64,000 nt of DNA from Hansfordia pulvinata. Lineage: Eukaryota; Ascomycota; Sordariomycetes; Xylariales. The notes under the pieces are model-generated. The model ran no database searches, was not told the origin of the DNA, and saw nothing but the letters and a program-made list of their open reading frames with translations. This document shows positions 1 to 12,310 of this stretch, piece by piece. The position numbers were made by a program, and so were the translations under genes. The stretch spans positions 2,193,001 to 2,257,000 of the forward strand of contig BJKQ01000006.1 in assembly GCA_006538405.1 (NCBI GenBank), in the 5' to 3' direction. Position 1 is the stretch's first letter; every line of letters starts with the position of its first letter.

Positions 1-3000
1 AGGTCGCGCCACCCTGTCCCAGACGCCACCATTGCTACTCGCAGTAGCTAGACAACATCGGACGGTCGTTCGGAGCACGTCAGCTAATACCACCCGGCGG
101 CTCATGGCGGTCCAGTTCACCTTGCTCCGACAGACGGCGTACGGAACGTGGGACCACGAGCCTCGCGGACCGTTGAGAGTGGGCCCGTGGTCTGGACAGG
201 GGGTCACCGGCTGGGCACCCACTCCTCCTTTTCCCGTGCGCAAGAGCCTGTCACGGCGGGCAGTTGGTCTCCGCCACCATCCGTTGGAGCCCAGTGGCTC
301 GACAGTCACGGAGGTGCGGCCAGGCCACGGCTTAGCCGTGGGGCTGCCGCCGGGCGTCACGACGGACCCCCCTGGCCTGCTTGCAGGCTTCCAGCGGAGC
401 CGTTGTACGAGCCCGCGACGCCTGCGCCACCAGCAAGCATAAGTGCGGAGACGCACATTTCGCAGGAACCGCGCCCTTATTTCCGTGCGACTTGGCCATT
501 CGACAGGCTCGGGTTGCGTTGTGACCTGGATGTGGATGGCTGCTCAGAGTGTGGCTCGCAGGTCGAGACGAGCATCGACGGACCTGTCGCTCACATGCCT
601 CCCTTGCTCTTTTCGGACCAGTCAACTTCGTCAGGGCCGAGCTGTATGCGGTTTTGGGTCTGGCCCCGTCAGCCTTCTGCCTGATTCAGGACTTCTGTCA
701 GTTGTCCTCTGGGCAAGCTGAACTTGAATCATACCGGCTGACCTTGAGGGTCTGTCTGTTCGACCAGAGGCAGAGCTCGAGTTTGGGGACCGGCTACTGC
801 ACAACCGGCGACGACGATGCCCGCAAATATTGTCGCACCTACCTACCTGAGGCGAGAGTACAGCCAAGATCGGCCCCTCATCGGTGACCACTGCATGCTT
901 CTTCGCTGCAGGTCGCCTGTGGGATCCGCTGTCGGCCCCAGGGGCAGAGAATGTCAGTCCTCAGTGGACTTGGTCACGCGCCACCAATGCATCGCAGTGT
1001 GGGGCAATCTCCTGAGCTGACATGTGAAGAGAAGGGGGAGATAGGGGCTCCGGCAGCTTGGGAAAGGTCTGTTGTACAGCTCCCAGTCAGTTGGCACGTT
1101 TCCTGTTTCAATGGAAAGAAGGCCAAATGCCACATTGGCCATACACGACGGTGCTCATACTCGGCCCATGCGATACATGGGAGTCACCCGCTCCGATAGA
1201 CACCCACCACTATACGAAAATCCGGGGATGCAACCCCTGGCGCCCACCCTTGTCAACCCCCCAACTCCGCAGTCCGCACGCGTTCCATCCCAGCTTACCC
1301 GGCGTCAGTAATTTGCAACAACGCAAAGACCATGCTTCTGTCTATCCCACCACAGACTCCACAGGTAGCGGATACGCGCGGCGACAGTGTTCTACGGAGT
1401 AGAGGGCCAGGTGGCTCTTTTGACGGGAAAAAGTTGGGCCTCGTAACGCAACGCGTCTCGCCAACATATCCATACCAGCGGCCTGCGCTGAGATGGGGCA
1501 TAGCCTGGAACTTCGAACGGGCAATGCAACTACGGAAAGAAGCGGACCTAGTTGCTGCCACTCAACAGAGTCGCGGCCGCCGTGGCTCTACCCATGCTTC
1601 TGCGCACGCTATTCTGGCTTGGGCAGCGGGGAACGGGCAATCATTTGAGCCCTCCCAGTCACGGTCCAGGCCCGGCTTGAGTTGAGCACGACAGAACCCG
1701 TCGCACGATGGGTCTTGACTCCTGCTCCTAATCAAATCCGCCGCAGAAGATGCGGGGGAGGGGCTCTCAAAAGTATTTGGCATCAGGTTGATCGGGGATG
1801 CCGGGTGACAGGCGTCGCAGCCGGCACTCTGTGTGGTCTTCGCGATCTGTCACCCCCGAGCGGGGGCGGAGTGTGCGCGGGCCAGCGTTCGGGCTGATGA
1901 GTCTGATGTGGCCTCAGGATCATACCCAACCACGTGAACCGCCTCGCTTGTTCGCGCTCCGCCACGCCAACAAGGTCTGAGTGTGACATACGCGTGTCCA
2001 TCCCGTCACCGGATACGAGGAAACATGAGAAGGGAATTTGACGGACAAGGCCCAGGTCTATATCAAACTAAACCAGCCAGGCGCGCGTGGCCTCTCGCTG
2101 ATCTCTCCGGCGCATGAACAAATGTTGCCAGGATCGATAACACGACAGGACGAATGCAATCGAAGACATTCTATACACGTCCCCAGCTCCGAAGTTGCCC
2201 GCTCAGACTTGAACGAATTGGGCCTTTCACATGCCCGTGCGGAGTTTGCACAGTATGCACGTGGAGAGCACGAGCAGCTTGTCGCACTTTGAGAAGAGCC
2301 GGAGCGCATGAAGTTGATGTGTAGATCGCTAGATGAGACGAATGCCAGGGGCGTTATATTTGCCTTGAAATGCGATGCCTGGTCCCGCGTCGTCATCATA
2401 GGTAGTACGGTCAAGATTTATGGTGAACAACCCCGCCACCCCCCCCTTCCCTCTTCATGACATTATCGAATGGAAATGTGCCGTGCGGTTCGCCCCCAAA
2501 TGGCGACGGCGATAAACACTGATGCAGTGCTTTTTCTCTACGAGACAGCCGCGTTGCAGAATATGCGTACCTCAGGATGCAAGAATCTATCGCCTCTGCA
2601 AGGTTGGTTGGGGATCACGAGTACCTGCGCGCAGCGACCTATTCAAGCGCCCCGGGCTTCCGGCGGCGGTGGGGCCGCGCACGCGCGCCCGCTCGCCCGG
2701 TATATTGCTCTTCGTCAACTTTTCTCATGAGCCTTCCCTACAGCGTCATGATCGGATCCCCCAATGGACCATTCTAGTGCTGGGAGGCCAAAGGCTCAAG
2801 GGGACAGTCCTTCGGATATCAGGCGTGCCGTGGAGCTGAGGGGGGGGGGGGTTCTCCGAGGAGACACAGGAACCCACCGCTCCCAGGCAGGGAAACTTCA
2901 GGGCACCGGCCAGGGCTTTTCGTCTATGCTTCTTCTTCTTTTCTCGTTCGCTGGGGATCCAATTGGAGGGTTGGGGAAGTCTTTACCCCTTCCAGACTCT

Positions 3001-3697
3001 TCCTCGCTCTCCCTTTGTGGCTCTCTCCCCCTCGCTCTTTCTCCATACCTGGTAGTCAAGACCGTCATTTCTTTGTGAACGCTCATCAGGTCAGCTCAGC
3101 TCAGCCTGTGCCAGCCCAGTGAGCTGTTTAGCCGAGGTACTTCCCCTTGTGGACTAGTTACCTTAGTTAGGCGCGAAGAAGAGACGACGGGACCCGCCGA
3201 CGCCCGCGACCCGTACGTCCATAGGGGCGTTACTCGTACTCGAATAATGTATTAATCAGCGGTCCCGACCCGGCCGGCCGGCCGGCCGTCCGCCATGTCG
3301 GGTTTCCTGTTCACACCTGCGAATCCCGCACCAATGTGGATCGCGATGCACAATTCCACGCTCGGAGGGGCGGGATCCCGAAGGTGGCATACGAGTATCG
3401 TCCAGGCGAGAAAACCGAAGTGGGGCCCGGGCGCCCAGTTTGACTTCGAGAGTACGAGTAGATCTCGCGGTTCAGGTGCTGCCAGTGTGCGGCGCCGGAG
3501 CAGGTGCCGTATGCAGGCAGCCACACTCGAGTAATCGCGATACCCCCAGCCGCCGAGTCACCTTTTTCTGGTTTTCTGCAGATGATCGCACGTGTCTTAT
3601 TATTCTTTTATTGCTTCTACATTTGGGACAGACCAGACTCGCTGGAACAACAGCATGTGCCCCTGGCAGCGCGCGGAGCTGCCGTTCCACCATCACG
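1..3697. other. Intergenic, no gene seen
   Basis: No open frame here shows recognisable domains, a plausible exon chain or hydrophobic patterning; the frames are short and overlap on both strands. The stretch includes a 12-nt poly-G run at 2840-2851, a GGCC-rich patch near 3270-3290, and three TACTCGTA/TACGAGTA motifs (3231-3242, 3390-3398, 3453-3460) close to the 3' end of the neighbouring MCD4 gene. A gene continuing from the left of the window cannot be excluded. Confidence 0.6.
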
Positions 3698-6600
3698 TCA
3701 CTTCGCGGGCGCGCCCGGGTCTGATGACCTCGCCTCCGCAGCGGATCCGTTCGCCCGGCCGATATGCGCCGCCGACCGGGCCGTCGCGGAGTTGTCCACC
3801 TCGACGCCCGCGATGAACTTGAGGCTGACGCCCTCGAGACCAGCCACAAAGACGCAGAGCAAGCTGGCTATCACAAAGTGGCTGATGGTGGAGCCGATCT
3901 CGAGCCACGACCCCTCGTCGCGGACGACCCAGAAGAAGTGCAGCGTCAGGATGTCGCTGAGGCCCATGGCCACCATGAAGACGGCCGAAGGGGCAACGCC
4001 CAGGCGCTTGTTCAGGATGCCGAGGTTGGCGGAGATGATGGCGAAGGGGATCATGAGCTTGAGGATCAGCATCGCGCCCTGGGACACGGGGTCGAAGACG
4101 GGGAACAGGCGGTTGACGCTGTCCAAGCTGAACGACGAGATGGTTGCGATGTTGCCCGTGCTGAAGAAGGCGGCCTGTAGCAGAACAAAGAAGAACAGGG
4201 CAATCCGCGCGTCGGACAGCGTCAGCGGCCGGAACTGGGAGACGACGGCCTCGGCTGCTGCTGCGGCCGCAGCCTGAGGTGTGGCCGAGGTGTTTGTTCC
4301 TCTTGGCTTTGCTTCCAGAACGGTCTCGTTAGCGAAGACGCTGCTATGGTGTTCCAGTCTCACCCAAGTCAATAGGGTGAGACAGAAAGCCAGGTAGAAC
4401 AGTCCCTCGTAGGAGACAGTGAGGATGACAAAGGTCGGCGCGCACGTCAAGAAGATGACGAGGAGCCGGTGAAGGTAGTGAGGATTCGGCTGCAGTCTAT
4501 GCGCCAGCGGCATGAGCAGGGACGTGATGAGGACCAACCACCCAACCACCTGGTTGCCTTTGGGCAGGCCTTGCTTGGCCTGTATAGAGAGCGCGCTAGA
4601 CCGAGCCACGAACGTGGCCAGCAGCGTGAGGCCGACCTGTTTCGTCTGGTCAGCTTTGCAGCAAAGACAGAAGGGGTCGCGGACCCATATGATGGGACTT
4701 ACTTGAACGCCAATAAGAGCCCTTGACAAGGCGTTGTCCTTGTTTGATACGGCGACTCTGACAGAGCTCGAGCGGTCTGCGAGCAATTTCTCCTCAAACA
4801 CCAGGTAGAAAGTCCCCACGGCAGACATCAGAAGACCTCCCAGGACACTGCATCGATCAGTATAGCCCTGTGGCACATGCTGGGGAAGACTTACATTAGA
4901 GGGATGTTCTCGTTGTCCATGGCGGGCGCAAGCAAGGTAAATGAACTCATGAACAGGCAAGAGACGAGCCAAGTTGCGCAGAGAGCTGCGTGCTTCTGCA
5001 GGAAAGAGATTCCCAGTACAGCTGGGAAGAAAGCGCCTATGATGAATAGAACAGTGAGAACCTCACGATGGACGTATCCAAGTGCCTGCTGCCGTCAGTC
5101 GTGTTTTGAGACCAGAGAGGGGAGGGGGGCTGGCCTACCAGTGATTCAATAATGCCGACATATGCGATGGCATTGATCAGTATGGAGACTGCCTTAGTGC
5201 TTGACTGAACGTGTCCAAACAGAACCTTCTTGCTTCTGACGAGGCTCTCCCGACGCGCGTAGACCTCTTCCCAGAAGAAGACAGGGAAGAAAGCATAGGC
5301 GTAGTATGTGTAGGACGACGAAGATATCATGAACGAGGCATACAGAAGCACAAGTGTCGAAGAGAAGAAGACAGTGCTCCCAAGAGGCCTGGAAATCTTC
5401 GTCGAGCCTTGCAGGACGTGGCTTTCAACGACAATGGATATCGCATACGCCATCCAGCCCAGATAACCAATGGTGATCAACGCTCTCAGGAAAAGCCAGT
5501 CGTATGTCTGCAGATACCGCAGCCCTTCTAGAGTCATCTTCATCAGGGCGGCAGACTCTTCAATGGCCTCCTCGAAGCTGCCGTTATCCACCAGGTCCCG
5601 GATGGAGGCGAGTCTCGCCTCAGCCGGGATGCCGTGGCTACTGCTCAGAGGCTTGAATGGGCTGTACCGCAACTCCTGCGACTTCTTGCCTTCCTCCTTG
5701 ACTCTGTACATCTCGAGAATTTCGCGCGCGTTTAGGAGCGAGGCCTCAGCCTTCTCCTTGATATCTGCGCTCAAGTACGAGAGCGGCAACTCGCCAACGG
5801 AGTTTGCGGGAAATTCGAGCCCGACCAAATGAGCCATCAGCGCCGCCACATCGGCCTGCGCAACATCGTGCCTCTGAATCTCATCGAGGTTCCAGTCAGA
5901 GGAATAGTGATCGTGGCCCGGAGCGATTGCATTTGCGTGGGTCACCGGCTTCGCAAGCCCTGAACCCCAAGCAATGAGAGGGGTTCTGGTGTTGTCGGGG
6001 TGACCGTCACCGTGGCTGCCCCAGTCGTTCATGCCGTGGTCGGCGGTGAACACATACGCCGTACGATCATCGCCGTAGAATTTGTCGATCATCTCGGTCA
6101 TCTTTTTCACGCCCTGGTCGACCACTTCGATATTGTTGAGATATTCCGGAGAGTACGGCCGGAAACCGTGGCCATTGGTGTCGAGGCCGAGCAGGTGGAG
6201 GAAGAAGACAACCTTGTCCTGACGAAGGGCGTCGTTGAGCGTCTTGTTCTTCTCGGCAGCGCCGAAGAAATCGCGGACATGGTCGAAGACCCAGGTATCG
6301 AGATAGGATGCTTCCTGGGAGAAGTCCTCAAATTCGGGAGTGTAGCAAGTGGCGTCGACAGTGCCCGGGGTGGCGCCCTGCTCAAACATGGGCAAGATGT
6401 CGGGGCTTCCCCAACTCCAGGTGTGGCGGCTGCGGTTGAAGACGCTATCAAAGTCGACGGGGTTGAGCTTCCAGCCAGTAGTCACGGCGGACACGTCCTC
6501 GTAGAGACCGGCGATCAGGGCGACATGGCCAGGGCGGGATTCGGTGGGGACGCGGGTGTGAGAGACGCCGAAAGTGGCGTGCTCCCGAACGCGAGAGCGA

Positions 6601-6955
6601 AGGAAAGGGGCCAGAGGTCGTGGCTCCAGGTCGGCGTCGGTTTCGGGGTAAGGTCTGGGAAAGGACTGAAAGGTCTTATCGGCGCGCAGGCCATCGCCTA
6701 GAGAGTATGACGGTGAGTCGCGGATGTTCAAGGAAAGGAGACGGCTCGAGAAGAAACCAGGGCGGGGGACAAACCAACGAAGAGGACCAGACGGTCAGCA
6801 GGGGCTTTGGTTCCTTGAGGGCGGACCGGTGCGAAGATGTTCATGCCCGTGACGATAGGGCTCACGAAGTAAATATCGAAGATGGAGTAGATATAGACAA
6901 GGTGGAAGATGACCGCGATGGCCAGGAAGCGGAAGCGACTGACGCCGGCGGCCAT
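3698..6955 (-). CDS. MCD4: GPI ethanolamine phosphate transferase 1 (Mcd4)
   Basis: This enzyme adds phosphoethanolamine to the first mannose of the GPI anchor precursor in the ER membrane. Five exons were placed: 6955-6775, 6697-5139, 5085-4895, 4847-4703 and 4636-3698, giving 1004 residues, the usual size for the family. Exon 1 carries an N-terminal signal-anchor helix (residues about 6-28). The lumenal alkaline-phosphatase-like domain follows, with DGLRADK near residue 62, the TESRPGH nucleophile region and the metal-binding TADHGMNDWGSHGDG. Many hydrophobic segments make up the C-terminal half. The start is the first ATG of the open frame ahead of the anchor helix. The acceptor of intron 2 could also be 3 nt upstream (adding one Gln). 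The intron at 4702-4637 is 66 bp and stop-free in frame. The SUN gene is divergent, about 2.5 kb away. Confidence 0.95.
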
Positions 6956-9436
6956 GGTGGGCAATGTGAGGGGGGAACGGGAGGTGGGAGAGAGAAAGAC
7001 GGCAGGCAAGCAAGGCCGCCCTGAATAAGGAGAGACGACGTCGCAGTCGAGCTGAAGGAAGATGCGATTCCACTCAGATATATCGGGGCGACGATGTTGA
7101 CAGGGCGGTTGAAGCGACAGCAAGGCGCTGTCGGATGCGATGCGGTGCACTGCGATGCGACGCGATGCGATGCGATGCCCCCAGACGTAATGTTCCACGG
7201 TGGCAATTACTCCGTACCCTTCAGGCGCGGCTTCCTAGGGCGGGCGGGTCGTGCCTGCCACGCCTGCCTCCTGCCTTGGATGCGTAAATAAAGTGGAACT
7301 CAGGGGTCTAGGGCGGCACTGGCGGCAGGTGCAGCTACGAGTACTGAGACGTGCTTGCCGACCCGCCATCAAGGTTCCATACCACCTACTCGTAGGTATG
7401 TACATCATAGACCTACACGAGTGCCTTGTGCGCGTTAGGTACCGCGTCCCGCTCAATTGATGTGGATGAGGGGACACTCTTCGCGGGCGAACAGCCATTG
7501 AAGCCGACATCCGGAACCTGATGTGTCAGATCCTCGTCAGATGCCCCATGAGCTCTACCATACCTGACAACCTCTCGATACTATGGATTGACCAAGTAGA
7601 TGCAGGTGGCCACCGGATTGTCCTTTGCTTCAAACAATCCCATTTTCGCCGTCCAGCGGGATGTAATCGTATTTATGTGCCGTTCCGTCTAATGCTTACC
7701 TTAAGTACCTAACCCTTACCTTGTGTAAAGTAAGTACCTAGCTACATAAGCGATCGATCTGGCTTCGTATCATACGTCCAATGCCTCTGAGCCAGTGACA
7801 TTTCGCAGGATCTTGAAGGCGCTTTAATGGACATCTTGGGACTCGCCTGTGATACGCGACGTGGGGGTTGACGAGTGCCCAGGTGCTGCGCGAGTGAATC
7901 GTCAGCGTATGGACTTCATTAAGAGCACGGATAGCCAGCCTCTACTTGTAAATCGTGAGCTGATGATTCACGGAGCGACGTCCGCGCCAATCGAGTCCCT
8001 TGCAGCCGAAAGCTGGGGATCCTGACGGCCCCTTTGTGCTTTGTTACTGTCGTCCTGAAGCCGTTTGCGTCCCTCGCTCTCGGACTGGTTATGGGTAGCG
8101 CCACACCGAAAGCGGATGATAAACGACCTACGCGTTCCCTTCTGACGGCTGGTGGATACTTTGCTGATGTCATCAGAAACGTCCTCACGTGCAGTGTACG
8201 GGCTCGTACTCACCTGAGGTATCGGGCATTCGTTACCTATCTACATCGGACGAAATGGAACAATGGAAATCTGCCCCGATGCCGTGCTGAAGGCAGGTGC
8301 GAAAGATTCTATCGGGTAGGCGGGAACCAGTCGGGTGGCAGCCACTCAACCATTGGATGGATGTACCGCGGACCTCTGGTGGCGGGGCCTCTGTTCGGCC
8401 GCTGGGTGGGCCCGCGCGGTCGCCAGGCGTACCGAGTACGGACGTCCCCAGACGCGCCTACACGCGACTGCCCCGGCGCCTCGAGAAGCAACAATGAACT
8501 TTGGACACACGGTCCGACCAGCGACGCAGTCGAACGACGCCGCGCTGCGACGACAACCTTGCAAGCCGCCTGTCTCTCTTCATCGCTGCCTTCCGTCGCG
8601 GCCTCGCAACCTTGCGATCTCGCTGTTGGCGCGCTCGCTTGCCCGCCCGCGCCACTCTGGCATCGCCATCAAATCCAGCATGGGAGCTACTGCCGCTGCT
8701 GCTGCCGCCGCCGCCGCCGCCGCCTCTGTCTTACCGTGCACCACCCACGTTCCCTAGACGGCCGACAACAACACCGACGCCCGGAAATAGTTCAGCCACT
8801 CGCCGACTCCCGCTCCGGCGCAGCGCAGCGCGTTTTGTCCGGCGGACATCGCATCACGTCGCCACCCTCACTCACACCTCCCTCGGCGCCTTTGTGCGCC
8901 TCCGGTCTCTCCCTGTTTCCGGCTGCGCCAGGCGGCTTCCCTCCCTCTCTGTCTCCCCATCACAAAGCACACAGGCGCGTTGCACTCGCCTGCCACCTAC
9001 CTACCTGCTGGTGTCTATAATAGTAGTCTCCCAGCTGCCCGCCCGAACCCCACGTCACATCGCCCTCACCGTTCTGGCCCGTCCTTTGGCCTGAGTCATC
9101 TATTACCGACTATAGACACAGGCATTCAATTGTCTGGTTGTCTTTTTTCTCGCAACACCCGTCTTACTACCTATCTTTTCTGGTTGACCAGTGAATCGGT
9201 ATGCTTTTTCTTCTTTCCTTCTCTTTCTTTGTGATCTCAGCCGCGCTACGAGGCACGCACGACTAGGCGATCGCCAGCGGCCTGAGTCTTCACCCTGTCC
9301 GCACCTATCCTACATCTTCATCCATTCACATCGTCCACCAGCCGCAGCACAACGGCTGATCCCCGCTGCAGACGCGAAACAATCCAGACTGCGATTTGAA
9401 GCCGGATTGCGAGTCATTCCGCTCTGCCCTTCTGAC
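6956..9436. promoter_or_regulatory. Divergent intergenic region MCD4/SUN gene
   Basis: This 2.5 kb stretch separates two divergent genes and should hold both promoters and 5' UTRs. A GCATC-type tandem repeat (7134-7178) lies about 180-220 bp upstream of the MCD4 start. TACGAGTA/TACTCGTA motifs occur at 7336-7345 and 7387-7394, and an AT-rich patch with TACCTA-type words at 7690-7745. The part from about 8500 to 9400 is pyrimidine-rich on the plus strand, as is usual ahead of fungal transcripts, and includes a (CTG/CCG)n-like run near 8695-8725. No coding exon is supported. Confidence 0.5.
7134..7178 (-). repeat. Tandem GCATC repeat upstream of MCD4
   Basis: On the minus strand the sequence reads as about nine imperfect 5-bp GCATC units. 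It sits 180-220 bp upstream of the MCD4 ATG in the gene's sense orientation. A related decamer repeat lies ahead of PSF2 at 39531-39580 in the same relative orientation. Confidence 0.8.
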
Positions 9437-12310
9437 ATGACCACCAGACGTAGCGCCTCGGTCAGGGGCTCGGAGACCTTTCAAGATACTGCTGACAACC
9501 CGTCTGAAATCTTGTTCGAATCTCGCGAAAGCCATTTACCTGACCTCCACCCCGTTCACGACGGATCATACGGTCTGAACACTCTTGCTGCTTTGAGGCA
9601 GGGTCCTGCCGGGATCGTCTCCGAGGAGGCAGAGGACGAACAATTCAGAAACCGGCTCGGGGGAAGGACAGGAAGTCGGCTGACCATGGAAGGGAACCTC
9701 AACAAGGTATTGACTGCAGCCAACCTGGAGACTTCTGAAGCGCCTGCGCTTTTCGACCGGGATATGGGCGGATTGCCCCAAACAGGCCAACCCAAACAGT
9801 TGACCCGCGCAGACACACCTAAACGTCCACGGACTCGAGAGACGCGACGGACTGCGGCTTCGCAGCGCCTGCCTAGTCCCTCGGAGCAGACTTCGCGAGA
9901 TCGACAGGCACCGCCCAAAGCGTCAATAGAGTTGCCGGCGGATCAAACACAAAATGAGCCGACGGGCGACTCCGTTTCCCTGCGTGCTGCGAAAACCCGC
10001 GCGGGGATGAGGTCTCTCAATAAGGCAAAGCCTCCGGATGAAAGCGCACCCCCTTATGGAGTTCCAACTGGCGTGGGCCCTGCAGCCTCGCCCGGGGTCT
10101 CGAGTCCTTTCAAGTACGAAGGGGGCTTGTTCGGGGCCTCCGGCTTTGGTCTCGGTCTTAAGGAAGCCCAGCGACGTGCTCCGAATACTGCGAATGTCCA
10201 GTCTACACCGTTGCCCGCCCAAAAGCCCCCGTCATCACAGCAACCGCAACTCTGGCTATCCGCCTTGGACAACTCGGATGCAGGCTGTAACCTTGCCAGA
10301 GACCAGTCATATGCCCTGGAAAAATCCGTTCAGAGTAGCCGCTCAAATGATGCACCCAAAGCACCGCAAGACTTGCCCGCGGCGACATCCCCAGCCAAAT
10401 CCCATACCGTGTTATCGGGTACGCTTGGGAGACGGAACACAAATTCGCCCCGCGGGAGGTCTGAGCCAGTACCCGCCACTCAGGGCAAAGGCCGCTCCGC
10501 TGGAGAGACTGCCTCTTCTCAGTGGGAGCACGGCAGCTCGAGCCGCTCTTCTTTCTCCAGTCTCAACATCAACTCGAATGGCTCCCAATCAACAGCCCCT
10601 ACTACCCCGGATATGCCACCTTTTGCTTCTCCAAATGATCTCAAAGGCTTTCGCATCTCAAAGAAAGGCTACCTCTATCGCAAAACATGGGCAACGAGCG
10701 TCGATGGCTGGGTGCGAAGCCTTATCGCGTGGGCTCTCCTGTTGGGTATTCTTTCCTGCCTGGCCAGTGTTGCTTACCGAAGTGTAACGGACGAGACTAT
10801 CCAATGGCATGGATGGCACTACCCCAAGCACAACTTGGTCCAGTTTCTTCCCGAGGGTGTGCGCAACTTCAACCCTCTTGGGAGCGACGAAGCAAGTGAC
10901 CTTTGGAGGATGCTGCGGCTCCAGGAGTCGAACGCCATACGGTTGCAAAATAATGACGACGCGATGAAGACCACCATCGAAGTCTTACAGAAGGAGATTC
11001 CGCAGAAAATCCATGTGACGAAGGATAAGAAGGGTAACCTCCAAATACCGGACGATTTCTGGCATGCTGTCCGGGAGTTGGCCAAGGCCGACGACTTCAT
11101 CCTATCTCTGATCAGACACAAAGGCCAGCCTCCACAGATATCGCCTGATCACTGGCTTGCGATCAAACAACGGCTCGAGTCGGATCCGGTTTTGGCGAAC
11201 AAGAAAGACAACGAGAGTAGTGGTCTTTCGATCGGTGATTTGGAAAACTACATGACCAAACATCTACCCAAGCACTGGCAAAAATGGCTGGACGAGAACA
11301 ACCACAAGATCAAAGAGAACTCCAAAGGCGAGACTATCAGCAAAGCCGATTTCATGGGACTCTTGCGGTCCGAAACTGCTGAACACCAGCGCGAAATCAA
11401 AGAAGAGCTCGGTGCGGTTAACGAGCAGATCAAGGACATCATGGCTCAGGTTCAGACACTGCGCAACGGCCAAAGCCGGCCCTCCGGCCTTACTAAGAAT
11501 GAGGTTCAGGCTGTAGCTCAGGCCGTGGCGCAGAAAGTCATCAACAATGCCAATCTCGATGCTATCGCCAGTGGCAAAATCAAGGGCCACGCTTCGGAAC
11601 ACATCTTCAACCAGGTCAATCTATTCAGCATAGGATCTGGCGCCGTCATTGACCCGACACTATCGGCGAGCGCCTGGGTTCCCCCCAGTCACAAGGCACA
11701 CAGCACGGAATGGCGCCAGTCGACCGGATATATGGCCAAAGGCCCTTCGACAGTGCTCCAGCCGTGGTCCGAAGAATCGGAATGTTTCTGCGCCAAACCC
11801 GACAAGCAATCCTCCAGACCCGACACATACACGATTGCGGTAATGACAAGCCGGCGAGTGGTGCCTCAGCACCTCGTGGTAGAGCACATACTGCCGGGCG
11901 CGACCTTGGACCCGGACGCCATGCCGCGCGAGCTTGAGGTGTGGGGTTCTTTCGATGAGGTGAAGCTGCGCAACGAGGCTCAGGCCCTGTCGGCATCGCT
12001 GTTCCCTGCGACCATGCGCGAGACGGTTCTCGACGAGCGCTTCATCAAGCTCGGCCAGGGCATCTACGAGCAGCGCGGTCATGGCGATGGCGTGCAGATC
12101 ATCCGCCTCAGCCCCGAGTGGTCCAACATGCGAGCCGCCACCAGCCACATTGTGGTTCGTGCTGTCTCCAACTACGGCACCGACCATACCTGCTTCTACC
12201 GCCTTCGGCTCTACGGCGACATTATCGATTGGGAAACGAGCGACGACACGCCGGTTCAGGACATGCCTCCCCAGGAGGAGAGCTCCGAGAGGCGCTGGTT
12301 TGGCTTCTGA
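9437..12310 (+). CDS. SUN-domain (Sad1/UNC-84) nuclear envelope protein
   Basis: Single-exon gene of 957 residues. The N-terminal 420 residues are polar, low-complexity and Ser/Pro/Thr-rich, as in nucleoplasmic tails of SUN proteins. A single transmembrane helix lies near residues 425-447 (core AWALLLGILSCLASVAY). A long helical, coiled-coil-prone lumenal region follows (about 480-720). The C-terminal SUN domain (about 735-930) shows the GAVIDPTLSAS start, the QPWSEESECFCA cysteine segment, and ILPGATLDPDAMPRELEVWG typical of the fold. SUN proteins sit in the inner nuclear membrane and pair with KASH proteins to form LINC bridges; fungal members anchor the spindle pole body or chromosomes. 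The frame is open upstream to 9191, but that part looks like 5' UTR and the ATG at 9437 is the most natural start. Confidence 0.93.
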   Translation: MTTRRSASVRGSETFQDTADNPSEILFESRESHLPDLHPVHDGSYGLNTLAALRQGPAGIVSEEAEDEQFRNRLGGRTGSRLTMEGNLNKVLTAANLETSEAPALFDRDMGGLPQTGQPKQLTRADTPKRPRTRETRRTAASQRLPSPSEQTSRDRQAPPKASIELPADQTQNEPTGDSVSLRAAKTRAGMRSLNKAKPPDESAPPYGVPTGVGPAASPGVSSPFKYEGGLFGASGFGLGLKEAQRRAPNTANVQSTPLPAQKPPSSQQPQLWLSALDNSDAGCNLARDQSYALEKSVQSSRSNDAPKAPQDLPAATSPAKSHTVLSGTLGRRNTNSPRGRSEPVPATQGKGRSAGETASSQWEHGSSSRSSFSSLNINSNGSQSTAPTTPDMPPFASPNDLKGFRISKKGYLYRKTWATSVDGWVRSLIAWALLLGILSCLASVAYRSVTDETIQWHGWHYPKHNLVQFLPEGVRNFNPLGSDEASDLWRMLRLQESNAIRLQNNDDAMKTTIEVLQKEIPQKIHVTKDKKGNLQIPDDFWHAVRELAKADDFILSLIRHKGQPPQISPDHWLAIKQRLESDPVLANKKDNESSGLSIGDLENYMTKHLPKHWQKWLDENNHKIKENSKGETISKADFMGLLRSETAEHQREIKEELGAVNEQIKDIMAQVQTLRNGQSRPSGLTKNEVQAVAQAVAQKVINNANLDAIASGKIKGHASEHIFNQVNLFSIGSGAVIDPTLSASAWVPPSHKAHSTEWRQSTGYMAKGPSTVLQPWSEESECFCAKPDKQSSRPDTYTIAVMTSRRVVPQHLVVEHILPGATLDPDAMPRELEVWGSFDEVKLRNEAQALSASLFPATMRETVLDERFIKLGQGIYEQRGHGDGVQIIRLSPEWSNMRAATSHIVVRAVSNYGTDHTCFYRLRLYGDIIDWETSDDTPVQDMPPQEESSERRWFGF

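Noticed and set aside
8034..9020. 328-codon plus-strand frame upstream of the SUN gene
   Set aside because: Cys/Arg/Ser-rich chance frame overlapping other open frames; lies in a probable promoter and leader.
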